Notes: a model not told the origin generated them from the sequence alone. 64,000 bases of DNA from Streptomyces sp. NBC_00457 (GCF_036014015.1 NZ_CP107905.1:9672001-9736000); one strand, 5' to 3'. Positions 15,499 through 24,466 are shown, counted from the stretch's first letter. Program-made: numbers and translations.

Positions 15499-17679
15499 GT
15501 GAGCCCTCAGCCGCAGGCAGCCGTCGGCGCACCGCTCTCCCGCGTGGACGGACGACTGAAGGTGACCGGGCAGGCGAAGTACGCCGCTGACCACGACCCC
15601 GACGGGACCGCGCACGCGGTCGTCGTCGACAGCACTGTTGCCCTCGGACGGATCACCGGCATCGACACCCGTGCCGCCCTCGCCCAGCCCGGCGTACTGA
15701 CGGTGATCAGCCACCTCAACGCACCCGAGTTGCCGAACCTCGACACCCCGTTCGAGCAGCTGCTCGCCTTCCAGGACGAGCAGATCCTCTTCCACGGTCA
15801 GCCGGTCGCCGTCGTGGTGGCCACCACGCTGGAGTCCGCGCAGCATGCCGCGAGCCTGGTCGAGGTCACCTACGACGCCGAGCAGCCCTCCACCGACCTG
15901 ACCGAGGCTCCTCCGGCCGACGACCCCGAGACCTACGCGCGCGGCGACGCGGACGAGGCGTTGCGGTCCGCCGCCGTACGGCTGGAGATGACCTACCGGC
16001 TGGCCCGCAATCACCACAACGCCATGGAGCCCCATGCCACCGTCGCCCGCTGGGACGGCGACAAGCTCACGGTGTGGGACAAGACCCAATACGTGGTCGG
16101 CACCCAGAACCAACTCGCGGGCGCCTTCGGCATCTCGCGGGAGTCGGTGCGGGTCATCTCGCCGTTCGTCGGCGGCGCGTTCGGCAGTGCGTTGCGGACC
16201 TGGCCGCACGTCACCATCGCGGCTCTCGCCGCCCGTATGACGGACCGCCCGGTCAAACTCGTCCTGACCCGCAGGCAGCAGTACTTCGGCACGGGTTACC
16301 GGCCCGCGTACGAGTACTCGGTACGTCTGGGCAGTGATCGCCGCGGACACCTGACCGCCGTGATCCACGAACTGCGGTCGGAGACCTCCCGCTACGAAAC
16401 GCACATGGAGCCCGTCCTGGGCGTCGGGCAGATGCTCTACACGACGCCCAACGTCCGTCAGACGCACCGCTCTGTGCCGCTCGACGTGAACGCGGCCACC
16501 TGGATGCGCGGCCCCGGCTACGCCACCGCCGCCTTCCCCATGGAGTCGGCGCTGGACGAACTCGCCTACGAACTGGGCGTCGATCCCATTGAGTTGAGGC
16601 TGCGCAACGAACCGGAGGAGGACCCGTCCAGCGGGCTGCCGTTCTCCACCCGACGCCTGCGCGACTGCTACCGCGTCGGCGTCCGCGAGTTCGGCTGGAA
16701 CCGCCGCAACCCCGAGCCCCGCTCCACCCGCGACGGCGACTGGCTGATCGGCACCGGTGTGGCCACCGGCGTCTACGACGTCGTACGCAGCGCCGCCCAG
16801 GCTTCGGTCCGGCTCGACGCGAACGGCACTGCACTGATCGAGAGCTCGGCCAGCGACATGGGCCCCGGCACGTACACCTCCATGACCCAGGTCGCCGCGG
16901 ACGCCCTCGGCCTGACGATGCGCAACGTGACCTTCCGGCTCGGCGACTCCGTCATGCCGCCTGCCCCGGCACAGGGCGGCTCGCGGACCATGGCCAGCGT
17001 CGGCTCCGCCGTCCAGGACGGCTGCGACAGACTGCGGCAGCAGGCGATCCGCATCGCCGTCGAGGACGAGGACTCTCCGCTGTACGGTGCCGACGCCGCC
17101 GATGTCGTCGTACGAGGCGGCCGGCTGCACATGAAGGACAACCCGGCGCAGGGGGAGACCTACCAGCAACTCCTCACCCGCAATGACCGCGGCCACCTGG
17201 AGACGCTCGGGACCTTCACCCCGCCATCGGGACCGGCACGGTTCTCCATGTACGCCTACGGCGCGATGTTCGCCGAGGTCGCTGTCGACGCCCGTCTGGG
17301 GCTCGTGCGAGTGCGGCGGATGCTCGGCGTGTACGACGCGGGCCGGATCATCAGTCCGAAGCTCGCCGACAGCCAGGCACTCGGCGCGATGGTCGGCGGC
17401 ATTGGCGCTGCCCTGCTTGAGCACACGGTGACCGACCACCGCGACGGCCGGATCGTGAACGCCAACCTTGCCGACTACCTCCTCCCGGTCAACGCCGACA
17501 TCCCCGACCTGCGCGCGATCTACCTCGACGGCGAGGACCCCGAAGCCGACCCCATCGGCGTCAAGGGCCTCGGTGAGATCGTGCAGGTCGGGGTGGCGCC
17601 TGCCGTGGCCAACGCCGTGTTCCACGCCACCGGGCGACGGATCCGCGAACTGCCCATCACAGCGGAGGCGTTGCTCTGA
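15499..17679 (+). CDS. Aldehyde oxidase molybdopterin subunit (PaoC-like, copy 1b)
   Basis: A 726-residue catalytic subunit, a tandem duplicate of the gene at 13021-15219. All landmarks are kept: SRVDGRLKVTGQAKYAADH, SPFVGGAFGSALRTWPHVT, MRGPGYATAAFPMESALDELA and the catalytic GVKGLGE. Differences cluster in the substrate channel and middle regions (for example NLDTPFEQLLAFQDEQ for the longer loop in copy 1a), so a changed aldehyde range is possible. The GTG at 15499 is preceded by AGGAGG. The gene is intact and under coding constraint, so it is probably functional. It may replace copy 1a in the complex or form a mixed dimer of heterotrimers; this is inference. Confidence 0.9.
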   Translation: MSPQPQAAVGAPLSRVDGRLKVTGQAKYAADHDPDGTAHAVVVDSTVALGRITGIDTRAALAQPGVLTVISHLNAPELPNLDTPFEQLLAFQDEQILFHGQPVAVVVATTLESAQHAASLVEVTYDAEQPSTDLTEAPPADDPETYARGDADEALRSAAVRLEMTYRLARNHHNAMEPHATVARWDGDKLTVWDKTQYVVGTQNQLAGAFGISRESVRVISPFVGGAFGSALRTWPHVTIAALAARMTDRPVKLVLTRRQQYFGTGYRPAYEYSVRLGSDRRGHLTAVIHELRSETSRYETHMEPVLGVGQMLYTTPNVRQTHRSVPLDVNAATWMRGPGYATAAFPMESALDELAYELGVDPIELRLRNEPEEDPSSGLPFSTRRLRDCYRVGVREFGWNRRNPEPRSTRDGDWLIGTGVATGVYDVVRSAAQASVRLDANGTALIESSASDMGPGTYTSMTQVAADALGLTMRNVTFRLGDSVMPPAPAQGGSRTMASVGSAVQDGCDRLRQQAIRIAVEDEDSPLYGADAADVVVRGGRLHMKDNPAQGETYQQLLTRNDRGHLETLGTFTPPSGPARFSMYAYGAMFAEVAVDARLGLVRVRRMLGVYDAGRIISPKLADSQALGAMVGGIGAALLEHTVTDHRDGRIVNANLADYLLPVNADIPDLRAIYLDGEDPEADPIGVKGLGEIVQVGVAPAVANAVFHATGRRIRELPITAEALL

Positions 17680-17870
17680 GCCGCGACCTCAGACACGAGC
17701 CCCGGGCGGCCGGAATTGTCAAGTGCTGAGCCGGGCCCCCGTCGTGCTCCCCGATCTCCCCGATCCGTCCGGTGGCTGCCACGCACAGCCGCCGGACACC
17801 AGGGCCGCCGCCACGACCATCGTTCCCCCCCCACGGCGCGTGGCGGCGGCCCTCCCGATCCGTCGTCCCT
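17677..17870 (+). repeat. Post-paoC spacer, copy 2 of a tandem duplication
   Basis: Homologous to 15217-15397. Here the spacer runs through to the xdhC ribosome site (CGGAGACCCCC before the ATG at 17884), showing that this copy keeps the ancestral paoC-xdhC junction. No gene is seen in it. Confidence 0.72.
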
Positions 17871-17883
17871 CACGGAGACCCCC

Positions 17884-19023
17884 ATGCTGAACATCGCGGA
17901 CACGCTGTACGACTGGTGCCGCGAGGCGCGTCCCTTCGCCCTCGCCACCGTCGTCCAGGTCAGCGGCAGCGCACCCCTGCCGCCCGGCACCGCGCTCGCC
18001 GTGGACGCGGACGGCAATGCGGTCGGCAGCGTCTCCGGAGGCTGCGTGGAGGGAGCCGTCTACGAACTGTGCCGCGAGATCCTGGCCGACTCCGGCGCCC
18101 CTGCACGGGCCCGTTTCGGCTACTCCGACGACGACGCCTTCGCCATCGGCCTGACCTGCGGTGGCGAGATCGACGTGCTGGTGCAGCGGGTGGACCCGGT
18201 CGCTCAGCACCACCTCGCCGTCGCCCTCGACGAGGTACGGCGGGGTCGGCCCGCGGCCGTGGCGCAGGTGGTGGACGGGCCGGCCGAACTCCTCGGCCGC
18301 AGCCTGTGCGTTCTCGGCGACGGCAGCGCGTACGACGGAACCCTGGGCGGCGCGCGAGAGGACAGGGCGGTCGTGGCGCAGGCCCGCGCCCTGCTCCGGG
18401 CGGGACGCACCGGACTGGTCGAGGTGGGAGGGGACGCCGACACCTGCCCCGAACGGCTGTCCGTCCTCGTCCACACCCGCGCGCCCCGCCCCCGCATGCT
18501 GATCTTCGGCGCCGTCGATTTCGCCGCTGCCCTCAGCCAGGCCGGAGCCTTCCTCGGCTACCGGGTCACTGTCTGCGACGCCCGCCCCGTCTTCGCGACC
18601 CCCGGTCGCTTCCCGTACGCCGACGAGGTGGTCGTCGACTGGCCGCACCGTTACCTGGCCGGCACCGAGGTGGACGCCCGTACCGCCGTAAGCGTGCTCA
18701 CCCATGACGCCAAGTTCGACGTCCCGCTCCTGCGCCTGGCCCTGAGCCTGCCCGTGGGGTACGTGGGTGCGATGGGCTCACGGCGTACCCACGACCACCG
18801 CCTGGGCTTGCTGCGCGAGGCGGGCGTACCGGAGACGCACCTGGCCCGTCTCCGCTCGCCGATCGGCCTGGACCTCGGTGCCCGCACCCCCGAGGAGACG
18901 GCCGTCTCCATCACCGCGGAGATCATCGCCCATGCCCACACCGGCACCGGTCTGCCCCTCTCCCACGGCACCGGTCCCATCCACCAGCCCCTTGCCGCGA
19001 AGGGTGCCCTGGCAGGTCACTGA
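17884..19023 (+). CDS. XdhC/CoxI family molybdenum cofactor chaperone (PaoD-like)
   Basis: A 379-residue XdhC protein. The N-terminal XdhC_CoxI domain starts with YDWCREARPFALATVVQVSG and GSAPLPPGTALAV, and GSVSGGCVEGAVYE is the family hallmark. The C-terminal Rossmann domain contains RPRMLIFGAVDFAAALSQAG and VGYVGAMGSRRTHDHR. XdhC proteins bind Moco, protect it during sulfuration and insert it into the catalytic subunit. It is the only xdhC in the window and probably serves both pao operons. The start at 17884 is set by CGGAG upstream. Its last codons overlap element I. Confidence 0.9.
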   Translation: MLNIADTLYDWCREARPFALATVVQVSGSAPLPPGTALAVDADGNAVGSVSGGCVEGAVYELCREILADSGAPARARFGYSDDDAFAIGLTCGGEIDVLVQRVDPVAQHHLAVALDEVRRGRPAAVAQVVDGPAELLGRSLCVLGDGSAYDGTLGGAREDRAVVAQARALLRAGRTGLVEVGGDADTCPERLSVLVHTRAPRPRMLIFGAVDFAAALSQAGAFLGYRVTVCDARPVFATPGRFPYADEVVVDWPHRYLAGTEVDARTAVSVLTHDAKFDVPLLRLALSLPVGYVGAMGSRRTHDHRLGLLREAGVPETHLARLRSPIGLDLGARTPEETAVSITAEIIAHAHTGTGLPLSHGTGPIHQPLAAKGALAGH

Positions 19024-19054
19024 ACACCGCTACAGGGCACAGCCCGGTCTGCCA
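19009..19054 (+). promoter_or_regulatory. 46-bp redox-regulon element, copy I
   Basis: The sequence is CTGGCAGGTC, ACTGAACACC, GCTACAGGGC, ACAGCCCGGT then CTGCCA, with the half-sites 40 bp apart. It closely follows copy G (CTGAACA, CGGTCTGCCACAT). It begins inside the last five codons of xdhC and points toward the SDR starting at 19153. The first half-site is weaker (CTGGCAG). Confidence 0.65.
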
Positions 19055-19152
19055 CATCGCGGCGCCGCGAAGCAGGCTGAATGCTCGTAGGAGATCCCTT
19101 CCTCGACAAAGCCCCCTTATTGCCCCCTTTTTTTGATCACAGGAGACAGACG

Positions 19153-19998
19153 ATGGACAAGGACGTAGCGGTCATCATCGGCGCGGGCGGCATCGGTCTG
19201 GCGATCGCCCGTCGTGTGGGCATCGGCCGCATGGTGCTGCTCGCCGACTACAGCGAGAAGGCACTGGGCGTCGCCGCTGAGCAGCTGCGCGGCGCGGGCT
19301 ACGACGTGTCCACGCACGTCGTCGACGTGTCCCAGCCCGACGCGGTGGCTGCCCTCGCCGACACGGCCGCGGAGCTGGGCCCCGTCACTCAGGTCGTGCA
19401 CAGCGCCGGAGTCTCGCCCGTACAGGGCACCACAGAGCAGGTCCTGCACGTCGACCTGCTCGGCACCGCGCTGGTCCTCGACGAGTTCGCCCGCGTCATC
19501 GCGCCCGGCGGCGCCGGTGTCGTCATCTCCAGCATGGCCGGTCACATGGCGGGCGCCTACCCGTACGACACCGAGCACGCGCTGGCGAGCACCCCCGTCT
19601 CCGAGCTGCTCGCCCTGCCCTTCCTGGCCCCCGAGGAGGTGGGCGACTCCGGCGCCGCCTATGCCCTCTCCAAGCGCGGCAACGCATTGCGTGTGCAGGC
19701 CGCCGCCGTCGAGTGGGGCAAGCACGGCGCCCGCATCAACTGCATCAGCCCCGGCATCATCTCCACCCCCCTGGCCCAGGACGAGATGTCCGGCCCCGGC
19801 GCCGAGGGATACCGCCAGATGATCGAGACGTCGGCCGCCGGACGCATCGGCACCCCCGACGACGTCGCCGAGGCGGCGGCCTTCCTGCTCGGGCAGCAGG
19901 CCGGTTTCATCACCGGGTCCGACCTCCTGGCCGACGGCGGTGTGATCGCGGCGCTGCGGGCCGCGCAGGCGTGGCCGGTTGGCCGGGCGCAGAGCTGA
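19153..19998 (+). CDS. SDR family oxidoreductase (regulon type, copy 1)
   Basis: A 281-residue SDR with an unusual cofactor motif, VAVIIGAGGIGLAIARRVG near residues 4-22, and an acidic residue after beta-2 in LLADYS. Catalytic YALSKRGN is near residue 175, and the C-terminus FITGSDLLADGGVIAALR is intact. A close paralogue is at 22339-23178. The ATG at 19153 follows AGGAGACAG. Element I lies 98 bases upstream in the right orientation. Reaction not predictable; members of this type often sit beside MmyB-like regulators in actinomycetes. Confidence 0.88.
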   Translation: MDKDVAVIIGAGGIGLAIARRVGIGRMVLLADYSEKALGVAAEQLRGAGYDVSTHVVDVSQPDAVAALADTAAELGPVTQVVHSAGVSPVQGTTEQVLHVDLLGTALVLDEFARVIAPGGAGVVISSMAGHMAGAYPYDTEHALASTPVSELLALPFLAPEEVGDSGAAYALSKRGNALRVQAAAVEWGKHGARINCISPGIISTPLAQDEMSGPGAEGYRQMIETSAAGRIGTPDDVAEAAAFLLGQQAGFITGSDLLADGGVIAALRAAQAWPVGRAQS

Positions 19999-20046
19999 CG
20001 CCAAGGGCTCCGCCGGAAACGCGTGAGGGCCTGTCGATCGTCTGCG

Positions 20047-20100
20047 GCGCCGTCGTGGCCGGTCGCGCAGTTCCCCGCGCCCCTTTGGGCGCTACCGAAC
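20047..20100. repeat. Streptomyces-type interspersed GC-rich repeat
   Basis: CGTCGTGGCCGGTCGCGCAG followed by TTCCCCGCGCCCCTTTGGG is a sequence met many times between genes in Streptomyces chromosomes. GCGCCCC and GGGCGC can pair. It lies between the SDR and the sugar dehydrogenase genes and may act as a transcript end or 3' structure. Recognition is from memory of the genus. Confidence 0.55.
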
Positions 20101-20177
20101 CGTAGTCGGGAGGCAGCCCGCTGTCCCACCACCCCTGAACCCCGCCCCCCATCCGCGCCATCGAGAGGAACCCCGCC

Positions 20178-21314
20178 GTGCCCCGTCCCACTCCGAAAAC
20201 GCCCTGGGCCGCGGCCTGCGCCGCCGCCGTATTGATGCTCGCGGGCTGCACATCGGGGAGTTCGGGCGGCGAGGAGGAGCCCGCTTCGTCCGCCGGCACG
20301 GACAACGCGGGCTCGGGCTCCTCGCGCGTGCGAGTCCTGCGGACCGTGACGCAGCAACTGAACACCCCATGGGGCCTGGCCCCCTTGCCGGACGGCGACC
20401 TGCTGGTCTCCTCCCGAGACGACGGCACGATCACCCGTGTCGACGCGGACAACGGCCGGAAGACCGAGGCCGGCACCGTGCAGGGAGCGCAGGACCTGCC
20501 GGGCGAGGGCGGCCTCCTCGGGCTCGCCGTCTCCCCGGACTTCGCCTCCGACCGCCTGGTGTACGCCTACCTCACGACCGCCTCGGACAACCGCATCGTC
20601 CGCATGCGCTACGACACCTCGCGCCCACAAGGCGAGCAACTGGGCCGTCCGGAGACCGTGTTGGAGGGAATCCCCACCGGGACGTACCACAACGGCGGCC
20701 GGATCGCCTTCGGCCCGGACGGCATGCTCTACGCCAGCACCGGCGAGACGTGGGACCAGCCGATCGCCCAGGACCGGGACTCGCTCGGGGGCAAGATCCT
20801 GTGCATGACCCCCGAGGGCCGGCCCGCTCGCGGCAACCCCGAGCCCGACTCGCTCGTGTACTCCTCCGGCCACCGCAACCCGCAGGGCCTGGCCTTCGAC
20901 GACGACGGGCAGCTGTGGGCGTCGGAGTTCGGCCAGGACACCTGGGACGAGCTGAACCTGATCCGGCCCGGCCGCAACTACGGCTGGCCGGAGGTCGAGG
21001 GCAGAAGCGACCGGGCGGGCTTCACCAATCCAGTGGCGCAGTGGACTCCCGCCGAGGCCTCACCCAGCGGGATCGCCTACGCCGAGGACGCGATCTGGAT
21101 GGCAAGCCTGCGGGGTGAACGCCTGTGGCGCATCCCGCTGGACGGCTCCAAGGCCGCGGGCGAGCCGTCAGCCGCACTTGAGGGCTCGTACGGCAGGCTG
21201 CGCACGGTGGTTGCGGCGGGCGGCGACAGACTGTGGCTGGTCACCAGCAACACGGACGGCAAGGGCTCGCCGGAGGACAGTGACGACCGGATCCTGCTGC
21301 TCCGGGTGTCCTGA
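20178..21314 (+). CDS. PQQ-dependent sugar dehydrogenase-like lipoprotein
   Basis: A 378-residue secreted lipoprotein of the soluble glucose dehydrogenase/aldose sugar dehydrogenase (GSDH, YliI/Asd) family. The signal peptide ends in the lipobox LAGC (Cys near residue 23), followed by a Ser/Gly-rich linker. Propeller landmarks are NTPWGLAPLPDGDLLVSSRD, GEGGLLGLAVSPDF, YHNGGRIAFGPDGMLYASTG, SGHRNPQGLAFD and EFGQDTWDELNLIRPGRNYG. The enzyme would oxidise aldoses with PQQ outside the membrane. No PQQ synthesis genes are present in the window. GTG start at 20178 with GAGAGGA upstream. Confidence 0.88.
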   Translation: MPRPTPKTPWAAACAAAVLMLAGCTSGSSGGEEEPASSAGTDNAGSGSSRVRVLRTVTQQLNTPWGLAPLPDGDLLVSSRDDGTITRVDADNGRKTEAGTVQGAQDLPGEGGLLGLAVSPDFASDRLVYAYLTTASDNRIVRMRYDTSRPQGEQLGRPETVLEGIPTGTYHNGGRIAFGPDGMLYASTGETWDQPIAQDRDSLGGKILCMTPEGRPARGNPEPDSLVYSSGHRNPQGLAFDDDGQLWASEFGQDTWDELNLIRPGRNYGWPEVEGRSDRAGFTNPVAQWTPAEASPSGIAYAEDAIWMASLRGERLWRIPLDGSKAAGEPSAALEGSYGRLRTVVAAGGDRLWLVTSNTDGKGSPEDSDDRILLLRVS

Positions 21315-21437
21315 CGGCCCACCAGGGCGGGCACATCGGTGTCAGCCCCCCGTTCCGGCACGCCGAACAGCCTCTCTCACCGAGGAATCCCAGCGGTGCC
21401 AGGGGCTGAAGTTCTCGCTGTGCCCGGCAGCGGGCTC

Positions 21438-22229
21438 TCAGGCGCCGGCGAGTGCCCTGATGGCTTCGAGGTCATCGCGGACTCGCTGCGGCTCCTTCTC
21501 CAGCGGCATGTTGGCCTCGTCCCGGGCGGCGTCCAGAGCGCCGGGCGCGTCCTGGTCCAGTGCGGCGAACAGCGGGCCCATGTCGCTGGGGGCCGGGCCC
21601 TGTGCGGCGACCAGTTCGAAGGTGCGGCGCTCCGCCTCGGGGGCGGTGAGGGCCGCCACCAGGACCTGGGCGATCTGCGCGCGGGAGATGACGCCGTCGG
21701 CGGGACTGCTGGAGCGCCGCGCATCCCCCTGGAGGAATACGGGGCGGAGCTGGTCGGGGCCGTTCATGTCGAACCAGCCCGGCCGCACGATCGTGTACGG
21801 GAGGCCGCTGGCGCGGACCAGGCGCTCGGAGCGGCGCTTCCAGTCGAGCAGGTGGCCGTAGATGGGATTGCGTGAGGTGAGACCGATGGAGGTCATCAGC
21901 GCGATACGGGGCCGCTGCCCGTCCAGAGCCGCGAGGATGTTGCGGACTCCGGCGTAGTCGACGCTCTCGGGCGAGGAGTGGGCCGTGCCGTCGGATCCGA
22001 GGGTCAGCACGATGGCGTCGACCCCGGCGACGGCCTTGGACAGAGTCTCGGGCCGGGTGACGTCGGCGACGGCGATCTGTGCCTCGCCGGGGAGCTGCCG
22101 GCCGGCTTTGGCGGCGTCACGTACCAGTGCGCGGGTGGTGTACCCGCGGGCGATCGACTCGGCCACGACGAGCCGCCCGATGCTGCCCGTCGCGCCGACC
22201 ACCAGTACGGTCATGGGTGCGGTCGTCAT
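21438..22229 (-). CDS. Atypical SDR / NAD(P)-binding NmrA-like protein
   Basis: A 263-residue extended or atypical SDR. The cofactor motif is TVLVVGATGSIGRLVVAES, with Arg after beta-2 in TRALVRDAAK, suggesting NADP(H). Further features are GVDAIVLTLGSDG, RIALMTSIGLTSRNPIYGH and LPYTIVRPGWFDMNG, as in NAD(P)H-binding proteins of the NmrA/YwnB type. No classical YxxxK is visible; YGHLLDWKRRSE supplies a Tyr and Lys in roughly that place. GGAGGAATC precedes the ATG. It lies downstream of the SDR at 22339 on the same strand (109-base gap). Confidence 0.8.
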   Translation of the reverse strand: MTTAPMTVLVVGATGSIGRLVVAESIARGYTTRALVRDAAKAGRQLPGEAQIAVADVTRPETLSKAVAGVDAIVLTLGSDGTAHSSPESVDYAGVRNILAALDGQRPRIALMTSIGLTSRNPIYGHLLDWKRRSERLVRASGLPYTIVRPGWFDMNGPDQLRPVFLQGDARRSSSPADGVISRAQIAQVLVAALTAPEAERRTFELVAAQGPAPSDMGPLFAALDQDAPGALDAARDEANMPLEKEPQRVRDDLEAIRALAGA

Positions 22230-22338
22230 GATTCCTCCGCCTGCTGAGCTGATGATGTGTGTGGTGTGGGGTCCTCCGCGTCCTGCGCGGAGAGATGGGT
22301 GAGAGGAAGGAGCCCTTTCCGGGCTCCTGGTCCTCCGG

Positions 22339-23178
22339 TCAGGGGATCGTCAGTTCCCCGGCGCGCAGTGCGGCGGTCACGCCGCCGTCCATGAGGAGGT
22401 CCGCGCCGGTGATGAAGCCAGCCTGGCGGCCGAGGAGGAAGGCGGCTGCGTCGGCGACCTCGTCGGGGGTGCCGAAGCGTCCGGCCGCCGACACCTTGCG
22501 GACCTGTTCGAACCACTCGCCGCGGGGTCCGGACAGTTCGTCCAGCGCCAGTGGCGTGATGATGACGCCGGGGCTGACGGCGTTGACGCGAGCTCCGCGC
22601 TTGCCCCAGGCCACGGCGGCGGTCTGCACCCGCAGCGAGTTGGCCCGCTTGGAGAGCGCGTAGGCGTGGACGGTGGTACCCACCTGGTCGGGCTGGAGGA
22701 AAGGCAGCGCGAGCAGCTGTGAGGTCTCGGTGGTGGCCAGTGCGTGCTCGATCTCCGGCGCATAGGGGCTCTCCCGGTGCCCGGCCATGCTGGCGATCAT
22801 GAGGCCGGCGCCGCCGGGAGCGATGACCCGGGCGAACGCGTCCAGGACGAACGCGGTGCCCAGCAGGTCGACGTGCAGGATCCGCTCGATGGTGGCCTGG
22901 GTGGGTGAGACACCGGCGGTGTGCACCACCTGGGTCACCGGCCCGAGAGCGGCGGCCGCGTCGGCGAGCGCCTCGACCGCACCCTGCTCGAAGACATCGG
23001 TGACGCGGGTCGTCACGTTGTACCCCTCGCCGCTCAGTCGTTCGGCGGCGGCGGTGGCCGCCTGCTCACTGTGGTCGGCGAGCAGAACGGTCCGTCCGGC
23101 ACCGACACGGCGTGCGATCGCGAGGCCGATGCTGCCGGAGCCGATGACGACGACTACTTCTTGCGTATTCCTGCTCAT
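22339..23178 (-). CDS. SDR family oxidoreductase (regulon type, copy 2)
   Basis: A 279-residue paralogue of the SDR at 19153. It has the cofactor motif VVVVIGSGSIGLAIARRVGA, LLADHSEQA after beta-2, catalytic YALSKRAN and C-terminal FITGADLLMDGGVTAALR. The start at 23178 is preceded by GTGGAGTC; a longer open frame to 23343 has no support. Element H lies 169 bases upstream in the correct orientation. The two SDRs are alike enough to be regulon duplicates. Confidence 0.88.
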   Translation of the reverse strand: MSRNTQEVVVVIGSGSIGLAIARRVGAGRTVLLADHSEQAATAAAERLSGEGYNVTTRVTDVFEQGAVEALADAAAALGPVTQVVHTAGVSPTQATIERILHVDLLGTAFVLDAFARVIAPGGAGLMIASMAGHRESPYAPEIEHALATTETSQLLALPFLQPDQVGTTVHAYALSKRANSLRVQTAAVAWGKRGARVNAVSPGVIITPLALDELSGPRGEWFEQVRKVSAAGRFGTPDEVADAAAFLLGRQAGFITGADLLMDGGVTAALRAGELTIP

Positions 23179-23346
23179 GACTCCACGTTTCCCTTGAGCC
23201 TTCATGGCGGCTGACCGGCGCCGGAACCCTTGCCTGGCGCCGTTCCGGGTGAAGCCGCAGGCCACGCAGGTGGTGACAGGACCTCTGAGCCGTGCCAACC
23301 GCTCCTGCGGCACCTGAGTCCAGCCTGCGGAAGGGCGGACCAAGAT

Positions 23347-23392
23347 GGCAGGCCGCGCTGTGCCGTGGAGCGCCGTTCGGGGGAGCGACAGG
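23347..23392 (-). promoter_or_regulatory. 46-bp redox-regulon element, copy H
   Basis: On the minus strand: CTGTCGCTCC, CCCGAACGGC, GCTCCACGGC, ACAGCGCGGC then CTGCCA, half-sites 40 bp apart. It lies in the 258-base gap between regulator 2 (ends 23437) and the SDR (starts 23178) and points to the SDR. The gap otherwise shows no gene. Confidence 0.75.
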
Positions 23393-23436
23393 GCCCCCCA
23401 CAGTGATCGCCGGCGCCCTCCCTCACAGCGTTTCTC

Positions 23437-24369
23437 TCAGGACGCATGGGAGGCGGCGTCCGAGGAGGTGTCGCGTGGTGCCGTGCGGGTGGCCGGCTCC
23501 TGGCCGAGCAGGTCCAACAGGGCCATGGCGTCGTGCTCCGGGGTGGCGGGTTCGGCGTAATAGGCGATCAGACGGTGGCCGGGTGTGCCTTCCAGGAGGA
23601 GGGACTGATAGCCGAGGGTGAGGTCGCCGACCTCGGGGTGGTGGAAGGTCTTGCGGCCCTGGGCGCGGCTCTTGACGTCGTAGCGCTCCCACAGGCGCGC
23701 GAAGTCCGGGCTCTTGAGCAGGAGTTCGCCCACGAGCTGGGCCAGGTCGGGGGCGTCGGGGTCGGTGCCGGCCAGTGCCCGCAGGCGCGCCACGCAGCCG
23801 CGGACCTGGTGGTGCCAGTCCTCGAACAGGTCGCGCGCGGCGGGGTGCAGGAAGACGTAGCGCGCGATGTTGCGTTGCTTCGCCGGCCACTCCTCGATCC
23901 CCGCCAGCAGCCGAAGCCCCGCGGGGTTGGTTGCCAGGATGTCGTTGCTGCGGCTGACCACGTAGGCCGGGCCGGGGCGCAGGTTCTCCAGCAGGAGCTT
24001 CAAGCCGGGCCGCACTGTACGGCTGGGCGCGGCTGGGGGTGCCCCCTCGCTCGAGCGAAGCCGAGAGTGGGGGAGTGCGGCTACGGTCGCGAGACTGCGC
24101 AGGTGCTCGTGCTCCTCCTCTCCCAGCTGCAGGGCACGGGCCAGCGCGTCCACGACGGACGGGCTCGGCCGGGTTTCCTTGCCGCGCTCCAGACGGCTGT
24201 AGTAATCGATGCTGATACCGGCCAGGGTGGCCAGCTCCTCACGGCGCAGCCCAGGCGTACGACGCACCCCGGAGCCCGCTGCCAGGCCGACGTCCTCGGG
24301 CGTCACCCGGGCCCGGTGGGCACGCAGGAAGCGTCCCAGCTCGGTGCCGTTGTGCTGCTCACTCTTCAT
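23437..24369 (-). CDS. MmyB-like XRE-family transcriptional regulator 2
   Basis: A 310-residue paralogue of the regulators at 10095, 29406 and 50032. The helix-turn-helix contains [20 protein letters not shown] and [17 protein letters not shown]. The ligand domain has PAYVVSRSNDILATNPAGLR and [19 protein letters not shown]. The linker between domains carries PHSRLRSSEGAPPA, encoded by an inserted palindromic repeat at 24035-24075, and is longer than in the paralogues. It is divergent from the AKR operon at 24573 with element B between. SDR copy 2 follows on the same strand but has its own element H. Confidence 0.9.
   Translation of the reverse strand: MKSEQHNGTELGRFLRAHRARVTPEDVGLAAGSGVRRTPGLRREELATLAGISIDYYSRLERGKETRPSPSVVDALARALQLGEEEHEHLRSLATVAALPHSRLRSSEGAPPAAPSRTVRPGLKLLLENLRPGPAYVVSRSNDILATNPAGLRLLAGIEEWPAKQRNIARYVFLHPAARDLFEDWHHQVRGCVARLRALAGTDPDAPDLAQLVGELLLKSPDFARLWERYDVKSRAQGRKTFHHPEVGDLTLGYQSLLLEGTPGHRLIAYYAEPATPEHDAMALLDLLGQEPATRTAPRDTSSDAASHAS
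24035..24075. repeat. Palindromic interspersed repeat inside a coding sequence
   Basis: GGGGGTGCCCCCTCGCTCGA followed by GCGAAGCCGAGAGTGGGGGAG resembles the small palindromic element scattered between genes in Streptomyces. CCCCCTC pairs with GAGTGGGGG-type bases, and TCGCTCGAGCGA is self-complementary. Here it lies in frame in the linker of regulator 2 and adds about nine residues relative to the paralogues. Confidence 0.65.
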
Positions 24370-24420
24370 ACCGTTCAGTCTGCTGGCCCCATGGCCGCTA
24401 TGGCATATGCGTGGGGGGCC

Positions 24421-24466
24421 CTGTCACACCCCGGAACGCCACTCCCCGGCACAGCGCGGCCTGCCA
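24421..24466 (+). promoter_or_regulatory. 46-bp redox-regulon element, copy B
   Basis: CTGTCACACC, CCGGAACGCC, ACTCCCCGGC, ACAGCGCGGC then CTGCCA, preceded by GGGGGGCC. This is one of the copies closest to consensus. It lies between regulator 2 (start 24369) and the AKR operon (start 24573) and points to the AKR. Confidence 0.82.

Noticed and set aside
13732..17625. A 1297-codon open frame on the minus strand across the pao operon
   Set aside because: It is the GC-bias shadow of two intact paoC genes; it crosses both coding regions and the spacer, has no ribosome site and no family similarity.
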